Positions 56,717 to 64,000 of a DNA stretch of 64,000 nt are shown piece by piece. This DNA comes from Candidatus Amoebophilus asiaticus 5a2 (GTDB lineage Bacteria > Bacteroidota > Bacteroidia > Cytophagales > Amoebophilaceae), in contig NC_010830.1 of NCBI RefSeq assembly GCF_000020565.1, positions 186,001 through 250,000 on the forward strand. Reading direction: 5' to 3'. The notes below the pieces were generated by a model. It was not told the DNA's origin and made no database searches. It was given only the letters and a program-made list of their open reading frames with translations. How positions within the stretch are numbered: position 1 is the first letter of the stretch; each line of letters begins with the position of its first letter. Both the position numbers and the translations under genes were made by a program.

Positions 56717-57551
56717 GGCACTGTTACAAATAGTAATTAAGAGGGGTAAATTGTATTGAGTTAACCAGAAAGTAAGGAAATGAGCATCTTTAAAAGACGC
56801 CACTTCAAATACGATATAATCATATGGGCAGTAAGATGGTATTGCAAGTATGGAATAAGCTATCATGATTTAGAAGAAATGCTCTCTGAAAGAGGGATTC
56901 AAGTAGATCATTGCACCATTTATAGGTGGGTTCAGTTCTACGCCCCCAAGATATTAGATAAACTCAAATGGTATTGGAAGCCTACTCGGGGCTATAGCTG
57001 GCGTGTAGATGAAACTTATATTAAAGTGAAGGGTAAATGGATATACCTTTATAGAGCATTAGATCAAGCAGGTAATACCATAGATTTTTTTCTATCCACT
57101 ACCAGAAATAGTAATGCAGCTAAGAGGTTCTTAAGTAAAGCGTTAAGTTCTATTCCTGCATATTGTAGACCTAAAACTATCAATACTGATAAAAACCCTG
57201 CCTACGGTAAGGCCATAAATGAGCTAAAACTAGCCGGTAAATGTCCTCCAGATTTAGAACACCGGCAAGTCAAATATCTCAATAATCTAATAGAATCGGA
57301 CCATGGTAAGCTTAAGCGATTAATTGATCCAACATTAGGCTTTAAATCCATGAAGACAGCCTTTGCTACTATAAAAGGCTTTGAGCTAATGTGCATCTTT
57401 AAGAAGGGGCGTTTTGATGCATGGAAATATGGACAAGGTATTTTGGGAGAAATTAATATTATCACCCATAATTTATTAGCTCTTTAAGCCCTCTAATCAA
57501 TCCTTCTCTCACCTCACAACCTTAACTTCTTTTTCTATTTGCAACACTGCC
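56717..57551 (+). mobile_element. Complete IS6-family insertion sequence
   Basis: An 835-bp element bounded by GGCACTGTTACAAATAG (56717-56733) and the reverse complement of GGCAGTGTTGCAAATAG (57535-57551): 17-bp inverted repeats with two mismatches, close to the IS26 end GGCACTGTTGCAAA. It holds one transposase gene. The flanking 8 bp (TTAATATT on the left, GATGTTTA on the right) are not alike, so no target duplication remains; the element is old or its neighbourhood has rearranged. Unlike known IS26 tandem arrays, the duplication here does not use the IS ends. Confidence 0.92.
56780..57487 (+). CDS. IS6-family DDE transposase
   Basis: A 235-residue transposase of the IS6/IS26 family. An N-terminal helix-turn-helix region (about 20-52, with LEEMLSERGIQVDHCTIYRW) precedes the catalytic core. 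The triad is D77 (RVDETY), D137 (NTDKNP) and E172 (NLIESDHG), giving the DD(34)E spacing of the family, with a K/R seven residues after the glutamate as usual. Full length with no frameshift, so probably active. Its first 74 codons recur in the chimeric gene at 42270. It lies 62 bp into the element. Confidence 0.93.
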   Translation: MSIFKRRHFKYDIIIWAVRWYCKYGISYHDLEEMLSERGIQVDHCTIYRWVQFYAPKILDKLKWYWKPTRGYSWRVDETYIKVKGKWIYLYRALDQAGNTIDFFLSTTRNSNAAKRFLSKALSSIPAYCRPKTINTDKNPAYGKAINELKLAGKCPPDLEHRQVKYLNNLIESDHGKLKRLIDPTLGFKSMKTAFATIKGFELMCIFKKGRFDAWKYGQGILGEINIITHNLLAL

Positions 57552-57572
57552 GATGTTTACCCAAAACAAAAA

Positions 57573-59258
57573 CTAAATTTTTACCCTATATCTTTTTCTT
57601 CGGACTATATGCCAAAGTATTCCCATAAGCACCAACATAAAAATAGGTGTAACTATATTTAACAACTGCCAATACAACCTTTCTCTAGTTACTTTTAAAT
57701 TGTCTAAAAGACGCAGTTTAACTGTTTTACGCTTGGCATTAATAACCCCTGATTCTTCTAACATATAAGCAAGTACACCCAACACAAAGTCTTGATTAGC
57801 AAAGCTTTGTTGCAAAAATGGATCATAACCCCATGGTAACGCTTGCTGATCTTTTGGGGAAACAGCATTGAGTACAATACTGCCACTTGCTACAACAAGT
57901 ATTTTAGTAGGCTGGCTCACAGCAAGAAACTGTGTAGCATCTATGCCTTTAGGAAGCATCCTATTTTTATACAATGAATTAAATTTACCTTCTAATAGGC
58001 AAGCTAATGGAATAGGGCCTTGCTTATATAGGTTTGTATCAGGTGCTCTTCTTAGTGATTCTAGGTCTACATACACAGGAGTAGTCGCTTTAAGACTATA
58101 TGGAGAGCTATATAAAAGGGGAGTTTGAATGACACCTTCCACCTTCACAATATCTATACTACTAATAAATTGTGTATATATAGCATTTATATTTTTAGTT
58201 ATTAAATGGTCGGAGAAATTATTAATAATAGGAAAGAAAGGCCAAGGAAGAAGCTTGAGTTGAGGCTGATTGCCCATTTTACCAACTATAATAGGATAGA
58301 CACCAGCCTGTAAGTCTTTTATCAGGTCTGGGTTAATTCTTACTCCATACCTGAATAATTGGTCATCTAAATTAAGCTCTAACGGAAGTGCAATTGAATT
58401 TCCACTAGCTAGATTGTCCATATTAATTTTCAAGCGATCTAAAAAAAATAAGACCTTACCCCCTTGCATAATATACTGATCTAATACGTACTTTTCAGAC
58501 TCTGTAAAACCCTCTTGAGGCTTAGTGATCAATAAAGCGGCATAGTTAGATAATTCAAACACTTGAGAAAGCATTACGTTATGAACTTCATACAATTCTC
58601 CTAGCGCTTGTGATAGCCCTTGTAACTGAGTGGTATTGGGTTCTCCATGTCCTTTAATAAGGCCTATTTTTACATTTTTATAATCAATTAACTTAGCCAG
58701 CGAACTGATAAATTCATATTCAAGATTTTCTATAGATTGGCTTACCATCTTGTTAGTAGGTGTCATTTTATCAGCCTTCAACATCATAACACCCACTTCA
58801 TTCCCCTGGTAAGAGAGAATAGCACCTGGATAAATTAGATTTTCTATTCGTTTTCCATGTGCTTGCCTATAAAGGTTAGTAGGTTCTATTTTCTTTTCCA
58901 ACAACTTCTTTAGTATTTCTTTACGCTTATCAGCAGGTTCTTTGCTTAGGTCTATTACGTGGCAAGTAACAGGGCAACGTGCATAAGCTTTAAATTCTTC
59001 TAAAAGTGCAATTACACCAGTCTGTAATTGCTTAAATTCATTTGGTAAATCTCCTGATAAATATATATTTACTTGCAACTCAGATTCTAAACGACTGAGT
59101 AATGCTTTTGTAGAGGAATGTAGAGAATAGCGCTTATCCTCTGTTAAATCTACCCGTAAAGGAAAATAATAAGCTAGTTTATTAGCTATTCCTATAACTG
59201 ATACAAAAGTTAATAATATCAACCATCTATTCTTATAAGTATGCTTACTAAATCTCAT
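57573..59258 (-). CDS. gldG: Gliding-type ABC transporter accessory protein GldG
   Basis: A 561-residue protein with one helix at each end (about 13-30 and 530-552) and a large periplasmic part in between, as in GldG of Bacteroidota. Family segments: YYFPLRVDLTEDKRYSLHSS (~29-48), VNIYLSGDLPNEFKQLQ, and KIGLIKGHGEP with a later GGKVLFFLDRL. GldG acts with GldA and GldF in an ABC complex needed for gliding in Flavobacterium; many non-gliding species also keep it, so another envelope role is likely. It ends 22 bp from the IS right end and follows gldF by two bases. Confidence 0.88.
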   Translation of the reverse strand: MRFSKHTYKNRWLILLTFVSVIGIANKLAYYFPLRVDLTEDKRYSLHSSTKALLSRLESELQVNIYLSGDLPNEFKQLQTGVIALLEEFKAYARCPVTCHVIDLSKEPADKRKEILKKLLEKKIEPTNLYRQAHGKRIENLIYPGAILSYQGNEVGVMMLKADKMTPTNKMVSQSIENLEYEFISSLAKLIDYKNVKIGLIKGHGEPNTTQLQGLSQALGELYEVHNVMLSQVFELSNYAALLITKPQEGFTESEKYVLDQYIMQGGKVLFFLDRLKINMDNLASGNSIALPLELNLDDQLFRYGVRINPDLIKDLQAGVYPIIVGKMGNQPQLKLLPWPFFPIINNFSDHLITKNINAIYTQFISSIDIVKVEGVIQTPLLYSSPYSLKATTPVYVDLESLRRAPDTNLYKQGPIPLACLLEGKFNSLYKNRMLPKGIDATQFLAVSQPTKILVVASGSIVLNAVSPKDQQALPWGYDPFLQQSFANQDFVLGVLAYMLEESGVINAKRKTVKLRLLDNLKVTRERLYWQLLNIVTPIFMLVLMGILWHIVRRKRYRVKI

Positions 59259-59260
59259 CT

Positions 59261-59983
59261 TTATCTTCTCTTTAGCATTAGGTTAGTAAACAGGACTGAT
59301 ATGCAACTGGCACTACAAAAATAAAGCACATCGCGCAGATCGATTACTCCCCTGCTCAAAGCTTCATAGTGGTAGAGTATACCTAATTTAGCTATCCATA
59401 GAGAATATTTTTCCCATGTTTTAAGAGTACTCCAAGCATCAAATCCTTGATATAATAAAAAGCAGAATAAGGTACCTATTAAAAAAGCCACAATTTGGTT
59501 TCTCGTAAGGACAGAGGCACTTAAACCTATGGATAAGAAAAGAGCAGCTAAAAATAATAGTCCTATATAGGAACCTACTAAAGCTGCTATATCGATATTC
59601 CCAGTAGGGATAGCTAAGTAGTAGATAGAGAATCCATAGGTAGCAGTAAGTAGCAAAATAGTAATTACAATAACTAGACTAGCAAAATATTTACCTAAAG
59701 TAATCTGTATGGTTGTAAGTGGACTAGTTAACAATAATTCTAAGGTTCCTAACTTAAACTCTTCTGAAAAAAGACTCATTGTAATTGCTGGAGCTAGAAA
59801 CATTAGTATATAAGGTGCCACTTGGAATAGCGATGATAAATCTGCATAGCCAGAATCTAAGACATTGGTTTCTGGGAATACCCATACCCATAATCCAATT
59901 AAAATTAAAAAGAAGCCTATGATAACATAGGCTATTAAGGAATTGAAAAAGGTGTACAGTTCTTTCTTTAAGATTGCAAGCAT
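59261..59983 (-). CDS. gldF: ABC transporter permease GldF
   Basis: A 240-residue ABC-2 type permease with six helices. It starts MLAILKKELYTFFNSLIAYV and has the family MSLFSEEFKLGTLELLLTSP segment (about 84-103), which precedes the second helix pair and contacts the ATPase. It pairs with GldA and GldG, two bases from gldG and 30 bp from gldA. Confidence 0.9.
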   Translation of the reverse strand: MLAILKKELYTFFNSLIAYVIIGFFLILIGLWVWVFPETNVLDSGYADLSSLFQVAPYILMFLAPAITMSLFSEEFKLGTLELLLTSPLTTIQITLGKYFASLVIVITILLLTATYGFSIYYLAIPTGNIDIAALVGSYIGLLFLAALFLSIGLSASVLTRNQIVAFLIGTLFCFLLYQGFDAWSTLKTWEKYSLWIAKLGILYHYEALSRGVIDLRDVLYFCSASCISVLFTNLMLKRR

Positions 59984-60013
59984 AACATTAGTAATTAGCT
60001 AATAGATAACATG

Positions 60014-60940
60014 TTAAGTAATAGAAGTGCTGTCTACTTTAGTAATTTGTGTAAAGATCTCTTCTAGACTCTCTCTTTTATGCTCTAATCGTTGTAGTGT
60101 AAGCCCTTGTTGTTTAGTAAAGCAGAAAATATGTTCATAAATATCTTTACTGTTGCTAACGTATAATTTACATTTATGTGCATCTAAAATTTCAAGTTTA
60201 TTTATTCCTTCAATACTAGAAAGTGCATCTACAGGTATTGGTTCTCTAAACGATATTATAAGCTGATCACTACACTGTTGATCTAATTCACTTAGTGTGG
60301 CTGTCAAGCACAGTTTACCATGATGCATAATAATAACCTGGTCACAAACTGCTTCTACTTCTTGCATGATATGTGTAGAAAATATAATAGCTTTTTCACG
60401 TCCAAGTTCCTTAATAAGCTGGCGAATGTGATGTAGTTGGTTAGGATCCAACCCTGTTGTAGGCTCATCCAACACCAACACTGTAGGGTCATGCATGAGT
60501 GCCTGAGCTAACCCTACTCGCTGTCGATACCCTTTAGAAAGTACACCCAGCTTTTTGTTTTGTACATCTCCTATATCACATTGTTCCACAACCAACCGCG
60601 CTCTTTGTATACACGCTCTCTTACCTAATCCATGGATACTACCCATAAATTGTAGGTACTCGTGTACATACATATCTAAATACAAAGGATTATGTTCAGG
60701 TAAATATCCTATATTCTTTTTAGCTTTAAGTGACTCTTTATTAAGGTCATAACCACATATATAGATCTTTCCTTCAGAAGGTTGTATATAACCTGTCAAC
60801 ATTTTCATAGTAGTAGATTTACCAGCACCATTTGGGCCTAATAAACCTAAAATTTCACCTTTTTTAACTCTAAAAGTAAGGTGATCTACAACTGTTTTGT
60901 TTTGGAAATGCTTGGAAAGTTTAGATATATCTATAGACAT
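60014..60940 (-). CDS. gldA: ABC transporter ATPase GldA
   Basis: A 308-residue ATPase of the ABC-2 drug/lipid type. Walker A GPNGAGKS (35-42), signature LSKGY (134-138), Walker B LDEP (157-160) and a SThIM-type H-loop are intact. The C-terminal third resembles the accessory domain of NatA/CcmA-like subunits. It is the first gene of the gldA-gldF-gldG cluster. These genes in a presumably non-motile symbiont imply a role other than gliding. Confidence 0.9.
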   Translation of the reverse strand: MSIDISKLSKHFQNKTVVDHLTFRVKKGEILGLLGPNGAGKSTTMKMLTGYIQPSEGKIYICGYDLNKESLKAKKNIGYLPEHNPLYLDMYVHEYLQFMGSIHGLGKRACIQRARLVVEQCDIGDVQNKKLGVLSKGYRQRVGLAQALMHDPTVLVLDEPTTGLDPNQLHHIRQLIKELGREKAIIFSTHIMQEVEAVCDQVIIMHHGKLCLTATLSELDQQCSDQLIISFREPIPVDALSSIEGINKLEILDAHKCKLYVSNSKDIYEHIFCFTKQQGLTLQRLEHKRESLEEIFTQITKVDSTSIT

Positions 60941-61216
60941 AAATACAACATAAGCTTTATCAATTTAGTATACTCTTAGTTAATTAACGCAACAGATATA
61001 GCTATGAAAGATAAATAGTTACTAGCTGCACAATAGCGTAATTTATTTAAATCATATGATTTATTCAATAAGGCAAATTAAAGAATGTCTTACTTATAAA
61101 TATAAATTGTAAAGTTAGGTTATTTCCTGGGAGTAAAATGGCATGAATGCTCTCTTTAATAATTATTATTTGTAACACTAATTATTTAAAAGCCTTTTAT
61201 CTCAATAGTAGAAAAT
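60941..61216. other. Spacer between gldA and the SRP RNA gene
   Basis: AT-rich, about 276 bp, with no frame of note. It should hold the promoter of gldA on the minus strand; I did not find a consensus match. Confidence 0.5.
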
Positions 61217-61312
61217 AAAAAAGCAAACCATGTATCGCACCGCTACAACTACCTACCCTTGCTTCTTTCCAGACCTAGGGGATTCAATAGGAGCTGGTCG
61301 TACAGGTTTGCC
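61217..61312 (-). ncRNA. ffs: Signal recognition particle RNA (4.5S type)
   Basis: Reading the minus strand, the conserved SRP Alu-free domain IV is present: CTAGGTCTGGAAAGAAGCA, which corresponds to the CAGGTCCGGAAGGAAGCA apical loop of 4.5S RNA. The 5' GGCAAACCTGT pairs with ACATGGTTTGC at the 3' end to close the rod, and the middle segments (GACCAGCTCC, GTAGCGGTGCG) are as in Bacteroidota SRP RNAs that I remember. The RNA ends in a T-run (61222-61217). Length about 96 nt. It binds Ffh and directs membrane proteins to SecY, encoded at 14097. Confidence 0.9.
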
Positions 61313-61316
61313 ACTG

Positions 61317-61347
61317 TAAAGTTACGTCGACCAACGCATATTTTCAA
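61317..61347 (-). promoter_or_regulatory. Promoter of the SRP RNA gene
   Basis: Minus strand: TTG (61347-61345), 20-bp spacer, TAACTTTA (61324-61317), one mismatch from TAnnTTTG. The expected start about 7 bp on falls at the predicted 5' end of the RNA (near 61312), which supports both calls. Confidence 0.55.
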
Positions 61348-61423
61348 TACGCTTACAGCATATTATAAAAAAAATGTTACACCTATTCTCAAAATAGCTA
61401 GTTTCTACATAATTTAGCTAATT

Positions 61424-62749
61424 ATGAAACGAGTAGCTTTTTATACATTAGGGTGCAAACTAAATTTTTCAGAAACTTCTGCTGTTGGCCGATTGTTTAC
61501 AGAACAAGGGTACCAAAAGGTAGAATTTGAAGATAACCCTCACATTTTTATAATCAATACGTGTTCTGTAACGGAGCAGGCAGATAAGAAATGTAGACGC
61601 ATAGTTAAAGATGCTCTTAAAATCTCTCCTGAAGCCTTTATTATTATTATGGGTTGCTATGCGCAGCTTAAGCCAGAAGAAATTGCTAGCATTCCAGGTG
61701 TGGATGTTGTTTTAGGTGCACATGAGAAATTTAAGTTATTAGAGATAATCAGCAGCTTCGACAAAAAAGGACAAGCAGAAGTATATGTCTCCTGTATAAA
61801 AGATGTTAACACTTTCACGCATGCTCACTCTATAGGAGATAGAACACGTACTTTTTTAAAAGTACAAGATGGCTGTAACTACCATTGTTCTTTTTGTACC
61901 ATTCCATTAGCAAGAGGAAAAAGTAGAAGCGATACCATAGAAAGCATTGTAGAACAAGCAAGAAAAATTGCTGATCAAGGAATAAAAGAAATAGTTTTGA
62001 CAGGAGTTAATATTGGTGACTATGGCATTATTGACAATCGACGTCAAACCAACTTCTTATCATTAATAGAAGCACTTGAAAAAGTAGTTGATATTAAACG
62101 TTTCCGTATATCTTCTATTGAACCCAATTTACTAACCGACGAAATTATTCAGTTCGTGGCACAGTCTGGTAGGTTTGTGCCTCACTTTCATATCCCTTTA
62201 CAATCTGGGAATAATGATATTCTTAAGCTTATGCGGCGGCGCTATCAGCGAGAATTATACGTAGAACGGGTAGCACATATTAAAAAGCTAATGCCACACT
62301 GTTGTATAGGCGTAGATGTGATTGTAGGTTTTCCAGGAGAAACCGAAGAGAAATTTTTAGATACTTATCAGTTCCTAAATGAGTTAGATATCTCATATTT
62401 ACATGTATTTCCTTATTCAGAAAGACAAAATACACAAGCTATTACATTAGAAGGGATAGTTTCACAAAAAGAAAGAAACAGAAGAGCCAGTATGCTCCGT
62501 ATCCTTTCTGACAAAAAACAACGCTACTTTTATGAGCAGAACCTAGGAAAGACTGTAGAAATACTATTTGAACAACCCGATGTAAATGGCACCATACAAG
62601 GATTTTCTGATAACTATGTACGTGTCAGTGTACCTTATGACGCTAATTTGGTAAATACTTTACATCAGGTACAGCTTAAAAAGTTGAAAGCTGATGGATT
62701 AGTAGAGGGAAATATCATGCCACTACATCAGAATAGTCTTATAGCTTAG
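61424..62749 (+). CDS. mtaB: tRNA t6A37 methylthiotransferase MtaB
   Basis: A 441-residue radical-SAM enzyme that converts t6A37 into ms2t6A37 in ANN-decoding tRNAs. The N-terminal iron-sulfur site has C11 (GCKLN), C47 (NTCSVT) and C78 (GCYAQ). The radical-SAM cluster is CNYHCSFC (C151, C155, C158), with a VGFPGETEE further on and a C-terminal TRAM domain. The GCKLN start and QKVEF pattern fit MtaB better than MiaB or RimO. Its substrate is the product of the TsaD pathway (tsaD at 389). Confidence 0.93.
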   Translation: MKRVAFYTLGCKLNFSETSAVGRLFTEQGYQKVEFEDNPHIFIINTCSVTEQADKKCRRIVKDALKISPEAFIIIMGCYAQLKPEEIASIPGVDVVLGAHEKFKLLEIISSFDKKGQAEVYVSCIKDVNTFTHAHSIGDRTRTFLKVQDGCNYHCSFCTIPLARGKSRSDTIESIVEQARKIADQGIKEIVLTGVNIGDYGIIDNRRQTNFLSLIEALEKVVDIKRFRISSIEPNLLTDEIIQFVAQSGRFVPHFHIPLQSGNNDILKLMRRRYQRELYVERVAHIKKLMPHCCIGVDVIVGFPGETEEKFLDTYQFLNELDISYLHVFPYSERQNTQAITLEGIVSQKERNRRASMLRILSDKKQRYFYEQNLGKTVEILFEQPDVNGTIQGFSDNYVRVSVPYDANLVNTLHQVQLKKLKADGLVEGNIMPLHQNSLIA

Positions 62750-62796
62750 GTTCCAAAAATGATAAGAATAAGGACTGCAGATAGCTTGACATAATA

Positions 62797-62834
62797 AATG
62801 TAGACTATACTTATATAGTATAGTCTACATTTTC
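62797..62834 (+). terminator. Terminator hairpin after mtaB
   Basis: A perfect 14-bp stem, AATGTAGACTATAC, pairing across a 7-nt loop (62797-62810 and 62818-62831), followed by a short T tract. It lies about 50 bp after the mtaB stop. The T-run is short, so termination may be partial. Confidence 0.6.
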
Positions 62835-62951
62835 CAAGTATAACTTTAAGGCAGATGCTAGCCTTCATAGTGTTTGTAATTCGATAATCATTTTTATATT
62901 ATCTAGCAAAATTTAATAAAGAATATTCTTAACTTTAAGACTGAGTTTTAT

Positions 62952-62991
62952 TTTTTGAATATCCATTCAAAAATATCTTCTATCTAGAAGA
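62952..62991. promoter_or_regulatory. Two adjacent inverted repeats upstream of the ankyrin gene
   Basis: TTTTTGAAT-atcc-ATTCAAAAA (62952-62973) and TCTTCTA-tc-TAGAAGA (62976-62991) lie side by side, 32 to 72 bp before the ATG at 63024. They may be operators for a regulator of this likely effector gene. The role is inferred from position only. Confidence 0.4.
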
Positions 62992-63023
62992 AGTATAATT
63001 GAAACTTTAAAAACTCATTTAAT

Positions 63024-64000
63024 ATGCAACCTAATAAAAGCACTACCATCAATCTTCACATTTGTATTAATCTTCTAAAGTTATTATTAGTATTGGTTAC
63101 AGTAGTTGCTTGTGAATGTGTCCCAAAGGGAGGCAGAGGTGATATAATAAATCCAGAAATTCCCAAAGCAAACGATAAAAGCGAAGAACCTATCACCAAT
63201 GATAAGAACAAAAAGCCTATTCCCAAGGAGATGATTGATGCTGCTGAAGCAGCAAAGAAAACCAATTTAGTAATTTTACTTAAAACGTTCCAGGAGCTAG
63301 AGGCCGAAGACATTAATATTGTCAATGGACTACTTAGTTCGGACCTGGATATTTTAGGTTTAAAAGAAGCTGTAGAATTTGGGAACTTAGATATTGTAGA
63401 TACAATACTAAAAAGGGGAGTAAACGTAAACAAAAAGATACAAGAAAACGAAAAAGATGAATTTATACTTCTAAATTATAGAAATGATCTTACACCTTTA
63501 CATATAGCTGCTAAATCTGGCCATACCGAAATACTACTCAAATTAATAGAAAAAGGTGCAGAACTAAATGCAAAGGATAAATATGGTGATACTCCTTTAC
63601 ATCTTGCTGCTGATGCTGGGCATGCTGATATAGTATTTAAATTGATACAAAAGGGAGCAAACATAAAATCAGCAACTAACGATGGGTATACCCCTTTACA
63701 TCTTGCTATCATGAAAGCACATACGGAAATAGCGTTAAGTCTGATAGAGCAAGGAGCAAATCTTGACATATCAAGCATTGAAGGAGATACGGCACTTAAC
63801 CTGGCAGCCAGGAAAGGCTATGCCAATATAGTGCTAAAATTAATAGAAAAAGGGGCTGACGTAAATATAAAGAACAAAATAGGTTTACATCCTTTATATT
63901 ATATTATTCGAGAAGGGCATGGTGATATAGCTTTAACATTAATAGAAAAAGCAAAAGAAATAGAAGTAAATACAATAGATAGGCAGGGAAATACTCTTTT
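63024..64000 (+). CDS. Ankyrin-repeat lipoprotein (cut by window edge)
   Basis: The frame is open from the ATG at 63024 to the right edge. The N-terminus has a lipoprotein signal (residues ~15-30) with the lipobox VVAC, cysteine C30. A charged linker follows. From about residue 110 there are ankyrin repeats: one degenerate, then at least five clear ones with TPLHIAAKSGH, TPLHLAADAGH, TPLHLAIMKAH, TALNLAARKGY and HPLYYIIREGH. Ankyrin proteins are hallmark candidate host-interaction proteins of amoeba and arthropod symbionts, but this one should sit in a membrane, not be freely secreted. The gene continues past 64000. Confidence 0.9.
   Translation, partial: MQPNKSTTINLHICINLLKLLLVLVTVVACECVPKGGRGDIINPEIPKANDKSEEPITNDKNKKPIPKEMIDAAEAAKKTNLVILLKTFQELEAEDINIVNGLLSSDLDILGLKEAVEFGNLDIVDTILKRGVNVNKKIQENEKDEFILLNYRNDLTPLHIAAKSGHTEILLKLIEKGAELNAKDKYGDTPLHLAADAGHADIVFKLIQKGANIKSATNDGYTPLHLAIMKAHTEIALSLIEQGANLDISSIEGDTALNLAARKGYANIVLKLIEKGADVNIKNKIGLHPLYYIIREGHGDIALTLIEKAKEIEVNTIDRQGNTL

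Larger units (their letters stand above)
42483..56992. repeat. Large tandem repeat, unit 2 (14,510 bp)
   Basis: Second copy, directly joined to unit 1. Offsets of all genes, the MITE and the IS scrap are exactly 14,510, so there are no indels between copies. It ends at the third occurrence of TATAGCTGGC (56993-57002), inside the intact transposase gene. Confidence 0.95.

Noticed and set aside
38664-57551. Composite transposon bounded by two IS6-type ends
   Set aside because: The left end is only a 67-bp scrap without a transposase, and there are no 8-bp target duplications; the duplication borders do not coincide with IS ends.
56717-57551. Target-site duplication around the intact IS
   Set aside because: The 8 bp on each side (TTAATATT and GATGTTTA) do not match.
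63056-63778. Minus-strand frames opposite the ankyrin gene
   Set aside because: They mirror the ankyrin repeats of the real plus-strand gene, which explains their periodic sequence.
1-64000. CRISPR array, prophage or contractile-injection cluster
   Set aside because: No regularly spaced short repeats, cas genes, or phage/tail structural genes were seen. The M15-like domain alone is not enough.

Overview
The window looks like part of a chromosome from an AT-rich intracellular Bacteroidota symbiont of the Amoebophilus/Cardinium type (order Cytophagales). Several signs point there: Bacteroidota promoters of the TTG-N19/20-TAnnTTTG form, gld genes, Bacteroidota-style lipoproteins and ribosomal gene order, a standalone BioY biotin importer, a peptide importer, a decaying IS6-type insertion sequence and an ankyrin-repeat lipoprotein. 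Candidatus Amoebophilus is my best guess from gene content; I could not search a database.

Left part (1-9529): the start of a TamB-like gene, running off the left edge, diverges from tsaD-smpB and two small membrane proteins (DUF4199 and DUF502). A flippase-like membrane protein and a lone GT5-like domain protein follow, then two secreted or anchored proteins of unknown role; the larger ends in an M15-peptidase-like domain. Centre-left (9715-24459): one long minus-strand S10-spc-alpha operon runs from rplC to rplQ and includes secY, map, infA, rpmJ and rpoA. It has a promoter at one end and a terminator at the other. rpsJ is missing from its usual place. Then come bioY, fabD and a helix-hairpin-helix surface protein.

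Middle (27973-56992): a 14,510-bp segment is present twice, head to tail, with no difference noticed between copies. Each copy carries a metallophosphoesterase, an Opp/Dpp peptide ABC importer (oppA, B, C, D, F), a small MITE-like element, a frameshifted Ig-like lipoprotein gene, a scrap of an IS6 end, and a very unusual 1108-residue protein that joins a sodium/solute symporter, a second membrane block, a degenerate histidine-kinase-like region and a SpoT-type (p)ppGpp hydrolase domain. The junction falls in a 10-bp microhomology between an IS6-family transposase gene and the helix-hairpin-helix gene, and makes an in-frame chimeric gene. The intact parents survive at the two outer ends.

Right part (56717-64000): the complete IS6-family element, gldA-gldF-gldG, an SRP RNA gene on the minus strand, mtaB (which acts on the t6A base that TsaD helps make), and the start of an ankyrin-repeat lipoprotein cut by the window edge. 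The general theme is a reduced, host-dependent cell: it imports peptides and biotin, keeps core translation, and may tie solute sensing to (p)ppGpp breakdown through the fusion protein, which is now duplicated with the peptide importer.
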